NCBI RefSeq assembly: GCF_039526385.1
Contig: NZ_BAAAIX010000016.1
Span: 124,001 to 188,000 of the forward strand
Reading direction: 5' to 3'
Origin: Luteococcus peritonei
Lineage (GTDB): Bacteria; Actinomycetota; Actinomycetes; Propionibacteriales; Propionibacteriaceae
DNA length: 64,000 bases
A program made the position numbers and the translations under genes. This document shows, one piece after another, positions 36,074 through 46,034 of this stretch. The stretch's first letter is position 1, and each line of letters begins with the position of its first letter. The notes beneath the pieces are model-generated. The model saw nothing but the letters and a program-made list of their open reading frames with translations, searched no databases and was not told where the DNA came from.

Positions 36074-39000
36074 ATGAGCACCAAGCTCAAGGACGTCATC
36101 GACATTCCCGAACGTGTCGAGGCCAACGACTACGTCCTCAAGCTCACCGACTCCGTCGGCAGCGACGCGGTGCGGCGCACCATCGACAACTACGTGGTCA
36201 CCGACCAGCTGACCGAATCCTTCGACCAGGCCCTCGGGCTGGTGGGCAGCGCCATCCGGGAGCGCGAGAGCAAGGCCGCCTTCCTGGCCGGCTCCTTCGG
36301 CTCCGGCAAGAGCCACTTCATGGCCGTGCTGCACGCCATGCTGCGCCACGAACCCGCTGCCCGCGAGAAGGCCGAGCTGGCCCCGGTGATCGCCCGTCAC
36401 GACGCCGACCTGGCCGGCAGGAACATCCTGCCGCTGGCCTTCCACCTGCTCGACTCCAAGAGCATGGAGGAGGCCATCTTCTCCGGCTACCTGCGTCAGA
36501 TCCGCGAGCTGCACCCCACCTGCCTGCTGCCTGCGCTGCACCGCTCCGACGGCCTGCTGCGGGACGCCGCCACGCTGCGCCACCGGATGGGCGACACGGC
36601 CTTCTTCGAAGGTCTGGGCGGCTCCGCTGACCCCGACGACCCGTGGGCCGACGTGCTCGACGACTCGTGGACCGCCGAGAGCTACGACGCCGCCGTGGCC
36701 GCCGCGCCCGACAGCGAAACCCGCCAGAAGCTCGTCACCGCGCTGGTGGAGCGCTACTTCACCCAGGCCAAGGACTCCAACGACTTCATCGACCTGGAGG
36801 GCGGCCTGGCGGTCATCGCCACACACGCCAAGAGCCTTGGCCACGACGCCGTCGTCTTCTTCCTCGACGAACTCGTGCTGTGGCTGGCCTTCATGGCGCA
36901 GGAGCGGGAACGCTTCGGGCGGGAAAGCCAGAAGCTCACCAAGCTGGTGGAGAGCTCCCGAGGCCGCCGCGACATCCCGATCATCTCCTTCGTGGCGCGC
37001 CAGATGGACCTGCGCAAGTGGTTCGCCGACTCCGGCGCCAGCGGCCAGGAACAAGAACTCATCGAGCAGGGCTTCCGCTTCCAGGAGGGCCGCTTCGCCA
37101 AGATCACGCTCGGCGACGACAACCTGCCCTACGTGGCCAGCAAGCGACTGCTCGCGCCCAAGGACGCGGCCGCGCAGGCCGTGCTCGACGAGGCCTTCCG
37201 TCGCATCGACCGTGACCCGCGGGTGTGGGACGTGCTGCTCGACGGGTCCAACACCGATGACGAGCACCGCGGCGCCAGCGAGGCCACCTTCCGGATGACC
37301 TACCCCTTCTCGCCGGCGCTGGTCAGCACGCTGAAGTCGCTGGCCTCGGTGATGCAGCGGGAACGCACCGCGCTCAAGGTGATGCAGCAGATGCTGGTGG
37401 ACCAGCGCGAGACCCTCACCGTCGACGACGTGATCCCGGTTGGTGACGCCTACCCCTACCTGGTGCAGGGCACCATCGGGCAGGCCATCGACGAGCAGAC
37501 CGCCCGCCAGTTCCGCAATGCCGACACCCTCTACCTGGAGAAGCTGCGGCCCCAGGTGCTGCAGGCCCACAAGATGACCGAGGAGCAGTTGGCCTCCGGC
37601 GCTGAACTGCCCAAGCCGTACCAGGCCGACGACCGGCTCGCCAAGACGCTGTTGCTCAGCGCCGTCGCCCCCAAGGTGCCGGCCCTGAAGAACCTCGACG
37701 CGGGCCGCCTCGCCTCGCTGAATCACGGCTCCATCGCCTCGCCGCTGCCCGGCGCGGAGGCACCGATGGTGCTCTCCAAGGTGCGGCAGTGGGCGCAGCG
37801 CATCCCCGAGGTGCGGGTCGAAGGGGAGCGGGCTGACGCCACCATCCACGTGCAGCTCACCGACGTCGCCTACGAGACCGTCGTCGACAAGGCCAAGGGT
37901 CACGACTCGCTGGAGAACCAGCAGAGCACCGTCTCCAACCTGATCTGCGCCGAACTGGGCCTGGACCCGAGCGCCACCGACATCACCGGCGCCCTGCCCA
38001 GCACCGTGATGTGGCGCGGCACCCAGCGCCCGACGGAGATCATCTTCGGCAACGTGCGCCGCAGCGACTGGCTGCCCGACAGCTACTTCGAGCCCGCCCA
38101 GACCGGTGCCTGGCGCCTGGTGGTCGACTACCCGCTCGACGAGGGCAACTTCTCCTCCACCGAAGACCTGGCCCGGGTGGAGCGGCTCAAGGAGCAGGGC
38201 CTGCAGGCCTACACCCTGGTCTGGCTGCCCAGCTTTCTCTCCGAGAGCAAGCGCATCGAGCTGCGTCGGCTGGGCGTGCTCGACTGGCTGCTGGAGAACG
38301 ACAAGCGCTGGCGCGACCACTCCGACCACCTCAGCGAGGCAGACCGGGCCTCCGCCCGCGCCATCCTCGCCGCGCAGCGCGACAGCCTGCGCGCCGGCCT
38401 GCGCGAGACCCTGAAGCAGGTATACGGCATCACCGAGGCCCAGCCGGGCGTCATCGACCCGGCCGAGCGCACCCCGCGGCTGATCAGCTCCTTTGACCCG
38501 GTCTACGCCCCCGACGGTGTCTCAGGCACCGGCTTCCAGACCGCCAAGGACTCGCTGCTGCGCGGCGCCTACGACGCCACCTACCCCGACCACCCGAAGT
38601 TCGTCCCCGAGGACGAGCCGGTGAAGACCAGCGAGCTCAACCTCGTCGCACAGCACCTGGTGCGCGCCATCGACAACCCCGACCGTCGCGTCGAGCTGGT
38701 CGGCGACAAGCGCGCCGTGCGGCGCGTGGCCAATGTGCTCAAGACCGGCCATGCCGCCGAGACCCACTTCCTGTTCGGCGACGAGCACTTCGGCGACTGG
38801 GGCACCATCATCGAGAAGGGCGTCGCGCTGGCTGGGGCCGACCGCAAGCCCGTCTCGGTGGGGGCGCTCCGCCAGATCCTGGACCGGGTGGAACCCGCCC
38901 GTGGCCTCACCGACCCGATGAAGGACCTGGTGATCATCGCCTGGGGCCTGCTGCGGCAGCGTGCCTGGTTCAAGGACGGGGCGCCGCTGACCGACCAGCA

Positions 39001-39817
39001 GCCGCGACCCGGGTCGCTGACGCCGGGCATGGAGCTGCGGCCGCTGGAACTGCCCGAGAAGGCCGACTGGGACCTCGCGGTGCGCCGTGCCGGGGCCATC
39101 TTCGGCATCCACGCCCAGCCCTACCTGACCCCGCCGGTGATGGCCAAGCTCGCCAACGACGTGAAGCAGAAGGCCACCCAGCTGCGACCTGCCGCCTCGT
39201 CACTGGTCACTGAACTCGGCACCGCCGGCCACCGGCTCGGCGTCGAGCCCGGCAAGCGGCTCGCGATCGCAGCCAACGCACACGAACTGGTGAAGACGCT
39301 CGCCCCGCTCGACGGGCTGATCCTGGTGCGGACGCTCGCCTCCTTCGACCTCAAGGGCACCGAGCAGGCCACCGGAACTTCGCTCGCCACCGCGGAGGCG
39401 ACGGCCGCCAAGATCCGCGACCTCAACTGGGACCGGCTGATGGGCATCCTCGACAACGGACAGGCCAGGCCCACCGAGATCCGCACCACGCTGCTGGCCG
39501 CCTTCGGCAACGACGAGTTCGCCACCGCCCTTGCCCCGGCGCTGCGGCGGGCCGAGAACGATGCCATCGACTGGGCCGTGTCGGTGCAGCCGGTGGTGCC
39601 CAATCCCGAGCCCCACCCCGTCGATTCGAGGTCGAGCCCCGCTCCGATCACGGATCCCAACGTGGTGCCCCTGGTCGACGTGACGTCCACCGCCGGCGTG
39701 GATCACGTCTTCACCGCGAGCAGTGGGCAATCGCAGACGATCCTGCAGCAGCTAGAGGCCTTCCTGCGGGCCCATCCCGGCAAGGAGGTCACCGTCCGGT
39801 GGGACCTCAAGCGTTGA
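36074..39817 (+). CDS. pglY: BREX P-loop ATPase PglY (BrxC family)
   Basis: A 1247-residue AAA-like ATPase conserved in BREX. Walker A GSFGSGKSHF is near 73-82, and a hydrophobic VVFFLDELVLWL segment near 256-267 serves as Walker B. Large ORC-like ATPases of this family are needed for defence and methylation in type 1 BREX. The ATG follows AAGGAG at 36062-36067, 26 bp after the pglX stop. Its end overlaps pglZ by 19 bp. Confidence 0.93.
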   Translation: MSTKLKDVIDIPERVEANDYVLKLTDSVGSDAVRRTIDNYVVTDQLTESFDQALGLVGSAIRERESKAAFLAGSFGSGKSHFMAVLHAMLRHEPAAREKAELAPVIARHDADLAGRNILPLAFHLLDSKSMEEAIFSGYLRQIRELHPTCLLPALHRSDGLLRDAATLRHRMGDTAFFEGLGGSADPDDPWADVLDDSWTAESYDAAVAAAPDSETRQKLVTALVERYFTQAKDSNDFIDLEGGLAVIATHAKSLGHDAVVFFLDELVLWLAFMAQERERFGRESQKLTKLVESSRGRRDIPIISFVARQMDLRKWFADSGASGQEQELIEQGFRFQEGRFAKITLGDDNLPYVASKRLLAPKDAAAQAVLDEAFRRIDRDPRVWDVLLDGSNTDDEHRGASEATFRMTYPFSPALVSTLKSLASVMQRERTALKVMQQMLVDQRETLTVDDVIPVGDAYPYLVQGTIGQAIDEQTARQFRNADTLYLEKLRPQVLQAHKMTEEQLASGAELPKPYQADDRLAKTLLLSAVAPKVPALKNLDAGRLASLNHGSIASPLPGAEAPMVLSKVRQWAQRIPEVRVEGERADATIHVQLTDVAYETVVDKAKGHDSLENQQSTVSNLICAELGLDPSATDITGALPSTVMWRGTQRPTEIIFGNVRRSDWLPDSYFEPAQTGAWRLVVDYPLDEGNFSSTEDLARVERLKEQGLQAYTLVWLPSFLSESKRIELRRLGVLDWLLENDKRWRDHSDHLSEADRASARAILAAQRDSLRAGLRETLKQVYGITEAQPGVIDPAERTPRLISSFDPVYAPDGVSGTGFQTAKDSLLRGAYDATYPDHPKFVPEDEPVKTSELNLVAQHLVRAIDNPDRRVELVGDKRAVRRVANVLKTGHAAETHFLFGDEHFGDWGTIIEKGVALAGADRKPVSVGALRQILDRVEPARGLTDPMKDLVIIAWGLLRQRAWFKDGAPLTDQQPRPGSLTPGMELRPLELPEKADWDLAVRRAGAIFGIHAQPYLTPPVMAKLANDVKQKATQLRPAASSLVTELGTAGHRLGVEPGKRLAIAANAHELVKTLAPLDGLILVRTLASFDLKGTEQATGTSLATAEATAAKIRDLNWDRLMGILDNGQARPTEIRTTLLAAFGNDEFATALAPALRRAENDAIDWAVSVQPVVPNPEPHPVDSRSSPAPITDPNVVPLVDVTSTAGVDHVFTASSGQSQTILQQLEAFLRAHPGKEVTVRWDLKR

Positions 39818-42615
39818 CCGGGACCACCGGCGCCACCATCACCCCCGCGGTGATCCGCGGCGAGATCGACAAGGCCGTCAGCAAGGACTACGGCACCCGG
39901 CCCGGGGACGCCCCGGTGATGGCGCTGCGCGCCGTCCCGGAACCGTCGCTGCAGCAGGACTTCACCTACCGGGTGGCCGGGCGCGAGATCACCGTCAAGG
40001 TGCGGCCCTGCGTCTCCTCGCTGGCCGCCCTGGAAGCCCTGCAGGAACGAGGTGAAGGCACCTGGCTGGTGGTCATCACCGACCGGCCAGACGAAGACCT
40101 CGGCGCCGGGGTGCTCGCCCACTTCATCGACGCCCGGGTGCGCGGCATCGACCCCTGGCAGAGCGCCTGGCTCATCTTCGGCGCCCATGGCGTCGACCGG
40201 TCATTGGCGCACCTGCCCAATGACCGCGCCATCGCCGAAGGCCTGATCGCGCTGCACCATGCAGACGAACTGCAGGCCGACGAACTGCAGGCCGACGAAC
40301 TGCCGGCTGGCGGGTCGGACGAAACAGTGGTCGCCGACTGGCCGGCCGCCCCTGCCGGAGTGCTCACCCGCGACCATGCACTGGGCGCCGTAGCTCGACG
40401 TCGTCTCGGCCTGCCCACCGGCACCATCGACGGGCTGGCCGTGGCCCGGTGGACCACCGACGAGCACGCCCTGGCTCGTATCGCCAGGCTGCGCACCGAG
40501 GGCGGCGACGCGCTCACCTCGGCCACCCTCACCTGGCTGGCCGGCCGCACCGGCCCCGCCGCACCCGTGGTCACCGCCCACCTCCGGGAGGCACACCTGG
40601 GCCGGCTGGTTCCCCTCGGACTGGTGGTGGACCTGCTGCGCAAGGTCGCGGCGCGCGACGATGCCATCCATGCGCCGGCTGCCCGCGCCGCCCTGGAACG
40701 ACTGGCCACCACCACCAACCCGGAGCTGCGCACCACCAGCATCGCCGACGCGCTGGGAACCCTGTCCGCCATGGTCACCCAGGACCTGCTCGACAGCGAT
40801 GCCGGACGCGCCACCGGCCATCGCATCGTGCTGCAGGCCGACGAGATCCTCACCGGGCTTGACGCTGACAATCTCGCCATCTTCTCCCCGCTGCTGCGCA
40901 GCGGCCTGCGAGCCCGCATCCGCGAGTTCAGCCGCCACCTGGCCGACCCCGACCTGACCCAGCTCGAACTGGCCTGGCTGGAGGTCACCCGGCACAGCCT
41001 GGCCCGCGGCCAGCAGCTACGCCGAGATCCCGACCTCGAGGCCTGCCACGCCTCCCTGCGGCTGGCCCGCTGGCTCGCCACCGACGACCAGCCCGTCACG
41101 ACCGTGGCCCAGGGCGCCAAGCGCCAGCTCGCCGTCGACAGCTGGGTCGACTCCGCCCTGCACGACGCTGCCCACGGCACCGAGGACGTGGATGCGGCCG
41201 TCGCACTGCGAGACCTCGTGTCACGAGCCCGCGCACGCAGGGCCGCACACGACCAGCAGTTCGCCGAGGCGCTGGTGCTCTCCACCGCCAGCCAGGATGG
41301 CCTGAACGGCCCATTCCCCGGGGACGGCGATTCGGTGTTGCCGCTGGAACGCGTCGTGGAGACCGTGGTGGTGCCGCAGGCCAAGCAGCAGCCGGTGCTC
41401 TTCCTGGTGCTCGACGGGCTCAGCGGCCGCGTCGCCGCCGAGTTGCTCGACGAGCTGCTCGACCGCCCCGACGGGTGGAGCGAATACCTGCTGCCCGGCC
41501 ACCAGCGCCGAGCCGCCGCCATCGCAGTACTGCCGACGCTCACCACGGTGAGCCGCACCTCGCTGCTGTGCGGGCAGCGAATGACGGGCAGCCAGACCAC
41601 CGAGAAGCAGCTGCACCCGCAGCTGGTCGCCTCGCTGGGCGGCGGCCATGCCGCGATCTTCCACAAGAAGCAGCTCGACACCTCAGCCGACGGCTACCAG
41701 CTGGCCAGCGACGTGACTGAGGCCGTCCGCGACGTCAACGGCACCCCGGTGGTCACCTGCGTGCTCAACACCGTCGATGACGCCCTCGACCGCAGCGACC
41801 CGGGCGGCATGCGCTGGGCCTCCGACGACATCAAGCACCTGCGGCCCCTGCTGACTGCTGCTGCAGCGGCCGGCCGGGCCGTGATCATCACCTCCGACCA
41901 CGGCCACATCGTGGAGCGTCGAGCCGGTTCGCAGTTGCCCGGCATCACCAGCGAGGGCGGTCGGGTGCGCAGCACCGAGCCGCCGGCTGGCCAAGGCGAA
42001 GTCCTGGTCGACGGGCCCCGCGTCGTCGGTGGTCCCAAGATCCTCGCCGTCTCGGAGGTGCTGCGCTACGGACCGCTCAAGGCCGGCTACCACGGCGGGG
42101 CGGCACCTGCCGAAGTGGTGGTGCCGCTCGTCCTGATGGCGCCGCTGGGGGTGCAGCTCGCCGGCTGTGCGCCCGCCGTCTCGCAGCACCCCGACTGGTG
42201 GGATGCGCCCCTCAGTATCCAGCCCAAGGCCGCCGTGGCTGCACCCGTGCCGGCGCCTGCCGAGCAGACCCTCTTCGACGAGGTCGAGCCGGTGGTCGCC
42301 CAGCCCGCGACGCTCGGAATCGGGGCGCGCGTGGTCGCCAGCCCGGTGTGGTTGGCGCAGCGCCAGATTGCGGGCCGCATCGTCATCACCGACGACCGGG
42401 TCGCTGCGCTCATCGACCGCCTGGCCGGGGTGCCCGACCAGCGGCTCCCCGCACCGGTGGTGGCCCAGACCCTGGGTGTACCGGAGCGCAGCTTCGTCGG
42501 GGCCTTTGCCCAGTTGCAGAAGCTGCTCAACGTGGAGGGCTACGCCGTGATCCGCAATGACGCTGGCAGTGTGGTGCTCGACACCGACATCCTCGCCGAA
42601 CAGTTTGGGGTGTGA
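39799..42615 (+). CDS. pglZ: BREX alkaline-phosphatase-fold protein PglZ
   Basis: 938 residues, the hallmark BREX component. The phosphatase-superfamily metal motifs are LFLVLDGLSG near 533 and ITSDHGHIVE near 696-705. The GTG at 39799 is supported by AAGGAGG ten bases upstream; a TTG overlapping the pglY stop (39814) is the other choice. A 15-bp tandem repeat (40264-40303, 2.7 copies, encoding DELQA units) sits in a variable loop. The biochemical activity in BREX is not settled, but the gene is required in studied systems. Confidence 0.92.
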   Translation: MGPQALTGTTGATITPAVIRGEIDKAVSKDYGTRPGDAPVMALRAVPEPSLQQDFTYRVAGREITVKVRPCVSSLAALEALQERGEGTWLVVITDRPDEDLGAGVLAHFIDARVRGIDPWQSAWLIFGAHGVDRSLAHLPNDRAIAEGLIALHHADELQADELQADELPAGGSDETVVADWPAAPAGVLTRDHALGAVARRRLGLPTGTIDGLAVARWTTDEHALARIARLRTEGGDALTSATLTWLAGRTGPAAPVVTAHLREAHLGRLVPLGLVVDLLRKVAARDDAIHAPAARAALERLATTTNPELRTTSIADALGTLSAMVTQDLLDSDAGRATGHRIVLQADEILTGLDADNLAIFSPLLRSGLRARIREFSRHLADPDLTQLELAWLEVTRHSLARGQQLRRDPDLEACHASLRLARWLATDDQPVTTVAQGAKRQLAVDSWVDSALHDAAHGTEDVDAAVALRDLVSRARARRAAHDQQFAEALVLSTASQDGLNGPFPGDGDSVLPLERVVETVVVPQAKQQPVLFLVLDGLSGRVAAELLDELLDRPDGWSEYLLPGHQRRAAAIAVLPTLTTVSRTSLLCGQRMTGSQTTEKQLHPQLVASLGGGHAAIFHKKQLDTSADGYQLASDVTEAVRDVNGTPVVTCVLNTVDDALDRSDPGGMRWASDDIKHLRPLLTAAAAAGRAVIITSDHGHIVERRAGSQLPGITSEGGRVRSTEPPAGQGEVLVDGPRVVGGPKILAVSEVLRYGPLKAGYHGGAAPAEVVVPLVLMAPLGVQLAGCAPAVSQHPDWWDAPLSIQPKAAVAAPVPAPAEQTLFDEVEPVVAQPATLGIGARVVASPVWLAQRQIAGRIVITDDRVAALIDRLAGVPDQRLPAPVVAQTLGVPERSFVGAFAQLQKLLNVEGYAVIRNDAGSVVLDTDILAEQFGV

Positions 42616-42616
42616 C

Positions 42617-43954
42617 ATGAGCGTCTCTGCTCGCCGCCGCCGCGAGGTCATCGACGCCCTGCGCCGCGGCACCGTGCCTGCGCAGGGCCTCGACCTGCTC
42701 GCCGTTGGGCTCGACCCCTTCCAGACCGCCCTCGACGAGGAGATCACCACCGTCGCCGCCGGCGGTTCGGTCTTCAAGGCGATCCGCGGGGAGTACGGCA
42801 CCGGAAAGACCTTCTTCACCCGCCACCTGGCCGAGAAGGCCCTGGCCAAGGGATTCGCCACCGCCGAGGTCCAGATCAGCGAGACCGAGACCCCGCTGCA
42901 CAAGCTGGAGACGGTCTACCGTCGCATCACCGAGTCGCTGCGCACCGCCTCCATGCCGCCCAGCGCCTTCCGCGGTGTGCTCGACGCCTGGCTGTTCGCT
43001 CTCGAGCAGGAGGCCGCCCAGACCAGCGGCAGCGATGACGAGGACATCATCGACGCCGCCGTGAACCGCATCCTTGAAGAGCGGCTGGCGGCCGTATCCA
43101 CGCGCACCCCCGCCTTCGCCCAGGCCTTGCGCGGCTACCGTGAAGCCGTGGTGGCCGGTGACCTCGCCACCGCCGACGGACTCGCCGCCTGGCTCGGCGG
43201 GCAGCCCTCGGTGGCGGCCAGCGCCAAGCGCAGCGCCGGCATCAAGGGCAACCTCGACCATTTCGGCGCCATGAGCTTCCTGCAGGGACTGCTGCTGGTG
43301 CTCCGCGACGCCGGGCACCCCGGCCTGCTGGTGGTGCTCGACGAGGTGGAGACCCTGCAGCGGATTCGCGGCGACGTGCGCGACAAGGCACTGAACGCAT
43401 TGCGCCAGCTCATCGACGAGGTGGACTCCGGCCGCTACCCGGGGCTGTACCTGGTGCTGACCGGCACCCCAGCCTTCTTCGAGGGGCCGTCCGGCGTGCA
43501 GCGGCTCGCCCCGCTGGCCCAGCGACTGGCCACCGACTTCTCCACCGACGCCCGGTTCGACAATCCGCGCGCCATCCAGATCCGGCTCGGCGGCTTCACC
43601 CAGGCCAAGCTGGTCGAGGTGGGCATGAAGGTGGTCGAGCTCTTCGCCGACGGTGCCGGCGACCCGGAGCGGGTGCGCCGGGTGGTCGACCAGGCCTATG
43701 TGGCAGACCTCGCCGCTGCCACTGGCGGCAGGCTGGGTGGGCAGGTGGGCGTCGCGCCCCGCATCTTCATCAAGAAGCTGGTGGGCGAGGTGCTCGACCG
43801 CGTCGACCAGTTCCCCGACTTCGACCCCCGCCGCGACTACGCCCTCACCGTGCGCACCGACGAACTCACCGACGCCGAACGAGCCGCCATGGGCTCGCTT
43901 CCGCCGGCCCCGGCCACCAGCGTCGACGACATCGACCTGACGCTGGACGAGTGA
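42617..43954 (+). CDS. brxD: BREX ATP-binding protein BrxD
   Basis: A 445-residue P-loop protein with Walker A GEYGTGKTFF near 57-66 and Walker B LLVVLDEVE near 237-245. BrxD pairs with the helicase BrxHI in type 2 BREX. It starts at the ATG one base after the pglZ stop and ends one base before brxHI, so it is translationally coupled. The N-terminus (ARRRREVIDALRRGTVP) is typical of the family. Confidence 0.9.
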   Translation: MSVSARRRREVIDALRRGTVPAQGLDLLAVGLDPFQTALDEEITTVAAGGSVFKAIRGEYGTGKTFFTRHLAEKALAKGFATAEVQISETETPLHKLETVYRRITESLRTASMPPSAFRGVLDAWLFALEQEAAQTSGSDDEDIIDAAVNRILEERLAAVSTRTPAFAQALRGYREAVVAGDLATADGLAAWLGGQPSVAASAKRSAGIKGNLDHFGAMSFLQGLLLVLRDAGHPGLLVVLDEVETLQRIRGDVRDKALNALRQLIDEVDSGRYPGLYLVLTGTPAFFEGPSGVQRLAPLAQRLATDFSTDARFDNPRAIQIRLGGFTQAKLVEVGMKVVELFADGAGDPERVRRVVDQAYVADLAAATGGRLGGQVGVAPRIFIKKLVGEVLDRVDQFPDFDPRRDYALTVRTDELTDAERAAMGSLPPAPATSVDDIDLTLDE

Positions 43955-43955
43955 G

Positions 43956-46034
43956 GTGGGCGGCTTCGAGCGGCTGACGCCGTCGCTGCAGCACCACATC
44001 GTCAACGACCTCGGCTGGCCCTCGCTGCGGCCCCTGCAGGAGCAGGCGATCGAGCCGCTGTTGGCAGGCCACGATGCACTGCTGCTGGCACCCACCGCAG
44101 GCGGCAAGACCGAGGCTGCGTTGTTCCCGCTGCTGACGCGGATGACCACCCAGAACTGGCAGGGCACCTCGGTGCTCTACATCACCCCGCTCAAGGCGCT
44201 GGTGAACAACATCCAGTTGCGCGCCGAGCGCTACACCGCCTGGCTGGGACGCACCTCGGCAGTGCGCCACGGCGACACGACAGCTGGGCAGCGCAAGCGC
44301 ATGCTGCTCGACCACCCCGATGTGCTGCTCACCACGCCCGAATCAATCGAGGCAATGCTCATCTCGACCACGACTGACCCGCGGGCCATCTTCGCTGGGG
44401 TTCAGGCCGTCGTCATCGACGAGATCCACGCCTTCGCCGGAGACGACCGGGGATGGCACCTGCTCGGCGTGCTCCAACGACTGGAAGACCTGGTCGGGCA
44501 CCCGCTGCAGCGCATCGGCCTGTCCGCCACGGTGGGCAATGCGGACTGGCTGCTCGGCTGGCTGCAGGGCAACAATCGCGCCAAGGGCATTCCCGGGGTC
44601 CTCGTCAATCCGACCGTCGCGGTGAGCGGCCCGGAACCCGACGTGCAGCTCGACTTCGTGGGCAGCCTCGCCAACGCAGCGAAGGTGATCGCCGGCCTGC
44701 ACCACGGCGAGAAGCGGCTCGTCTTCTGCGAGTCCCGGCGCCAGGTGGAGGAGCTGGCCGAGCGACTGGGCGGGCTCGGCGTCACCACCTTCGTGTCCCA
44801 CTCGTCAGTGTCCCAGGAGGACCGGCGACGTGCCGAGGAAGCCTTCGCCCAGGAGCGCGACTGCGTCATCGTTGCCACCTCCACGCTGGAGCTCGGCATC
44901 GACGTCGGCGACCTCGACCGCGTCGTCCAGGTCGGCTCCACTCGCACCGTGGCCTCACTTCTGCAACGGCTGGGCCGCACCGGACGACGCCCTGGCACCG
45001 TCCGCAACATGCTGGTGTTGGGCATCAAGGACGACGACTTCCTGCGCGCCGCCGGCATCGCCTTGCTGTGGGGCGAGGGCTACGTCGAGCCCCTGGTGCC
45101 GCCGCCTGAACCGCTGCACATCATCGCGCAACAGGCACTGGGCATCACCATCCAGCAGGGGACGTTGGGCCAGGCTGAGCTGGTGGCGCGACTGCGCGGG
45201 TTGGGCTGGGTGGACGGCGCCCTGGTGGAGCGGATCGTGCAGGGCCTCGAAGAGCTGGGCCACCTCGACCGCGACGGCCACCTGCTGTTCATCGGGCCGA
45301 CGGCGGAACGGCGCTACGGCAGGACCTACTTCCGCGACCTGATGGCCGTGTTCACCGCTCCGCCCCAGTTCCTGGTGCTGCACGGGCGCGCCGACATCGG
45401 CTTCCTCGACCCCTTGACGCTGCTGCGGAAGGTGGACGGACCGCGGTTCATCACGCTGGGCGGACGACCGTGGCGGGTGACGCACATCGACTGGTCGCGT
45501 CGCCGCTGCTGCGTGGAGCCGGCCGACCACGGGGGAGTGGTGCGCTGGCAGAACTCCCTCCCGATGGACTCGCTCGAGCTGTGCGAGGCCATGCGGCGTG
45601 TCCTGCTGGGAGCCGATCCTGCGGGGGTGCGCCAGTCCCAACGCGCGGCGGCGGCGCTGGCACGGCTACGCGACGAGCGCGCCGAGGAGGTGGACGCCCA
45701 CTCGACGCGCGTCGTGCAGCGCGAGGCCGATGCGCGCTGGTGGAACTGGGCCGGGGGCCGGCGCAACATGGTCCTCGCCACCGCCTTGGGCCGAGTCAAC
45801 CCCGGCTTGATGGACGGCAAGGTCACCTTCGGCGACGCCTGGATCGGCCTGCGTGCCGGAACGACGCTGGGCATGGTGCAGGAGGCCCTGGTGCTGGCAC
45901 GCCTCGAATACGGTGCCGAGTTCGAGGACATGCCGCTCGATATCGACGACGATGCGATCGCCGGCCTCAAGTTCTCCGAGCTCCTGCCAGATGTTCTCGC
46001 TCGGTGGGAGCTGGACCGCCGTCTCCGTGGTTGA
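43956..46034 (+). CDS. brxHI: BREX superfamily 2 helicase BrxHI
   Basis: A 692-residue Lhr-like DEAD/H helicase. Motif I PTAGGKTEAA is near 45-54, motif II DEIH near 154, motif III SATVG, and the C-terminal RecA domain has STLELGIDVGD and QRLGRTGRR. After the helicase core there is a family-specific C-terminal domain of about 280 residues. GTG at 43956 follows the brxD stop after one base. It is the last gene of the operon; a repeat-rich non-coding region follows. Confidence 0.92.
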   Translation: MGGFERLTPSLQHHIVNDLGWPSLRPLQEQAIEPLLAGHDALLLAPTAGGKTEAALFPLLTRMTTQNWQGTSVLYITPLKALVNNIQLRAERYTAWLGRTSAVRHGDTTAGQRKRMLLDHPDVLLTTPESIEAMLISTTTDPRAIFAGVQAVVIDEIHAFAGDDRGWHLLGVLQRLEDLVGHPLQRIGLSATVGNADWLLGWLQGNNRAKGIPGVLVNPTVAVSGPEPDVQLDFVGSLANAAKVIAGLHHGEKRLVFCESRRQVEELAERLGGLGVTTFVSHSSVSQEDRRRAEEAFAQERDCVIVATSTLELGIDVGDLDRVVQVGSTRTVASLLQRLGRTGRRPGTVRNMLVLGIKDDDFLRAAGIALLWGEGYVEPLVPPPEPLHIIAQQALGITIQQGTLGQAELVARLRGLGWVDGALVERIVQGLEELGHLDRDGHLLFIGPTAERRYGRTYFRDLMAVFTAPPQFLVLHGRADIGFLDPLTLLRKVDGPRFITLGGRPWRVTHIDWSRRRCCVEPADHGGVVRWQNSLPMDSLELCEAMRRVLLGADPAGVRQSQRAAAALARLRDERAEEVDAHSTRVVQREADARWWNWAGGRRNMVLATALGRVNPGLMDGKVTFGDAWIGLRAGTTLGMVQEALVLARLEYGAEFEDMPLDIDDDAIAGLKFSELLPDVLARWELDRRLRG

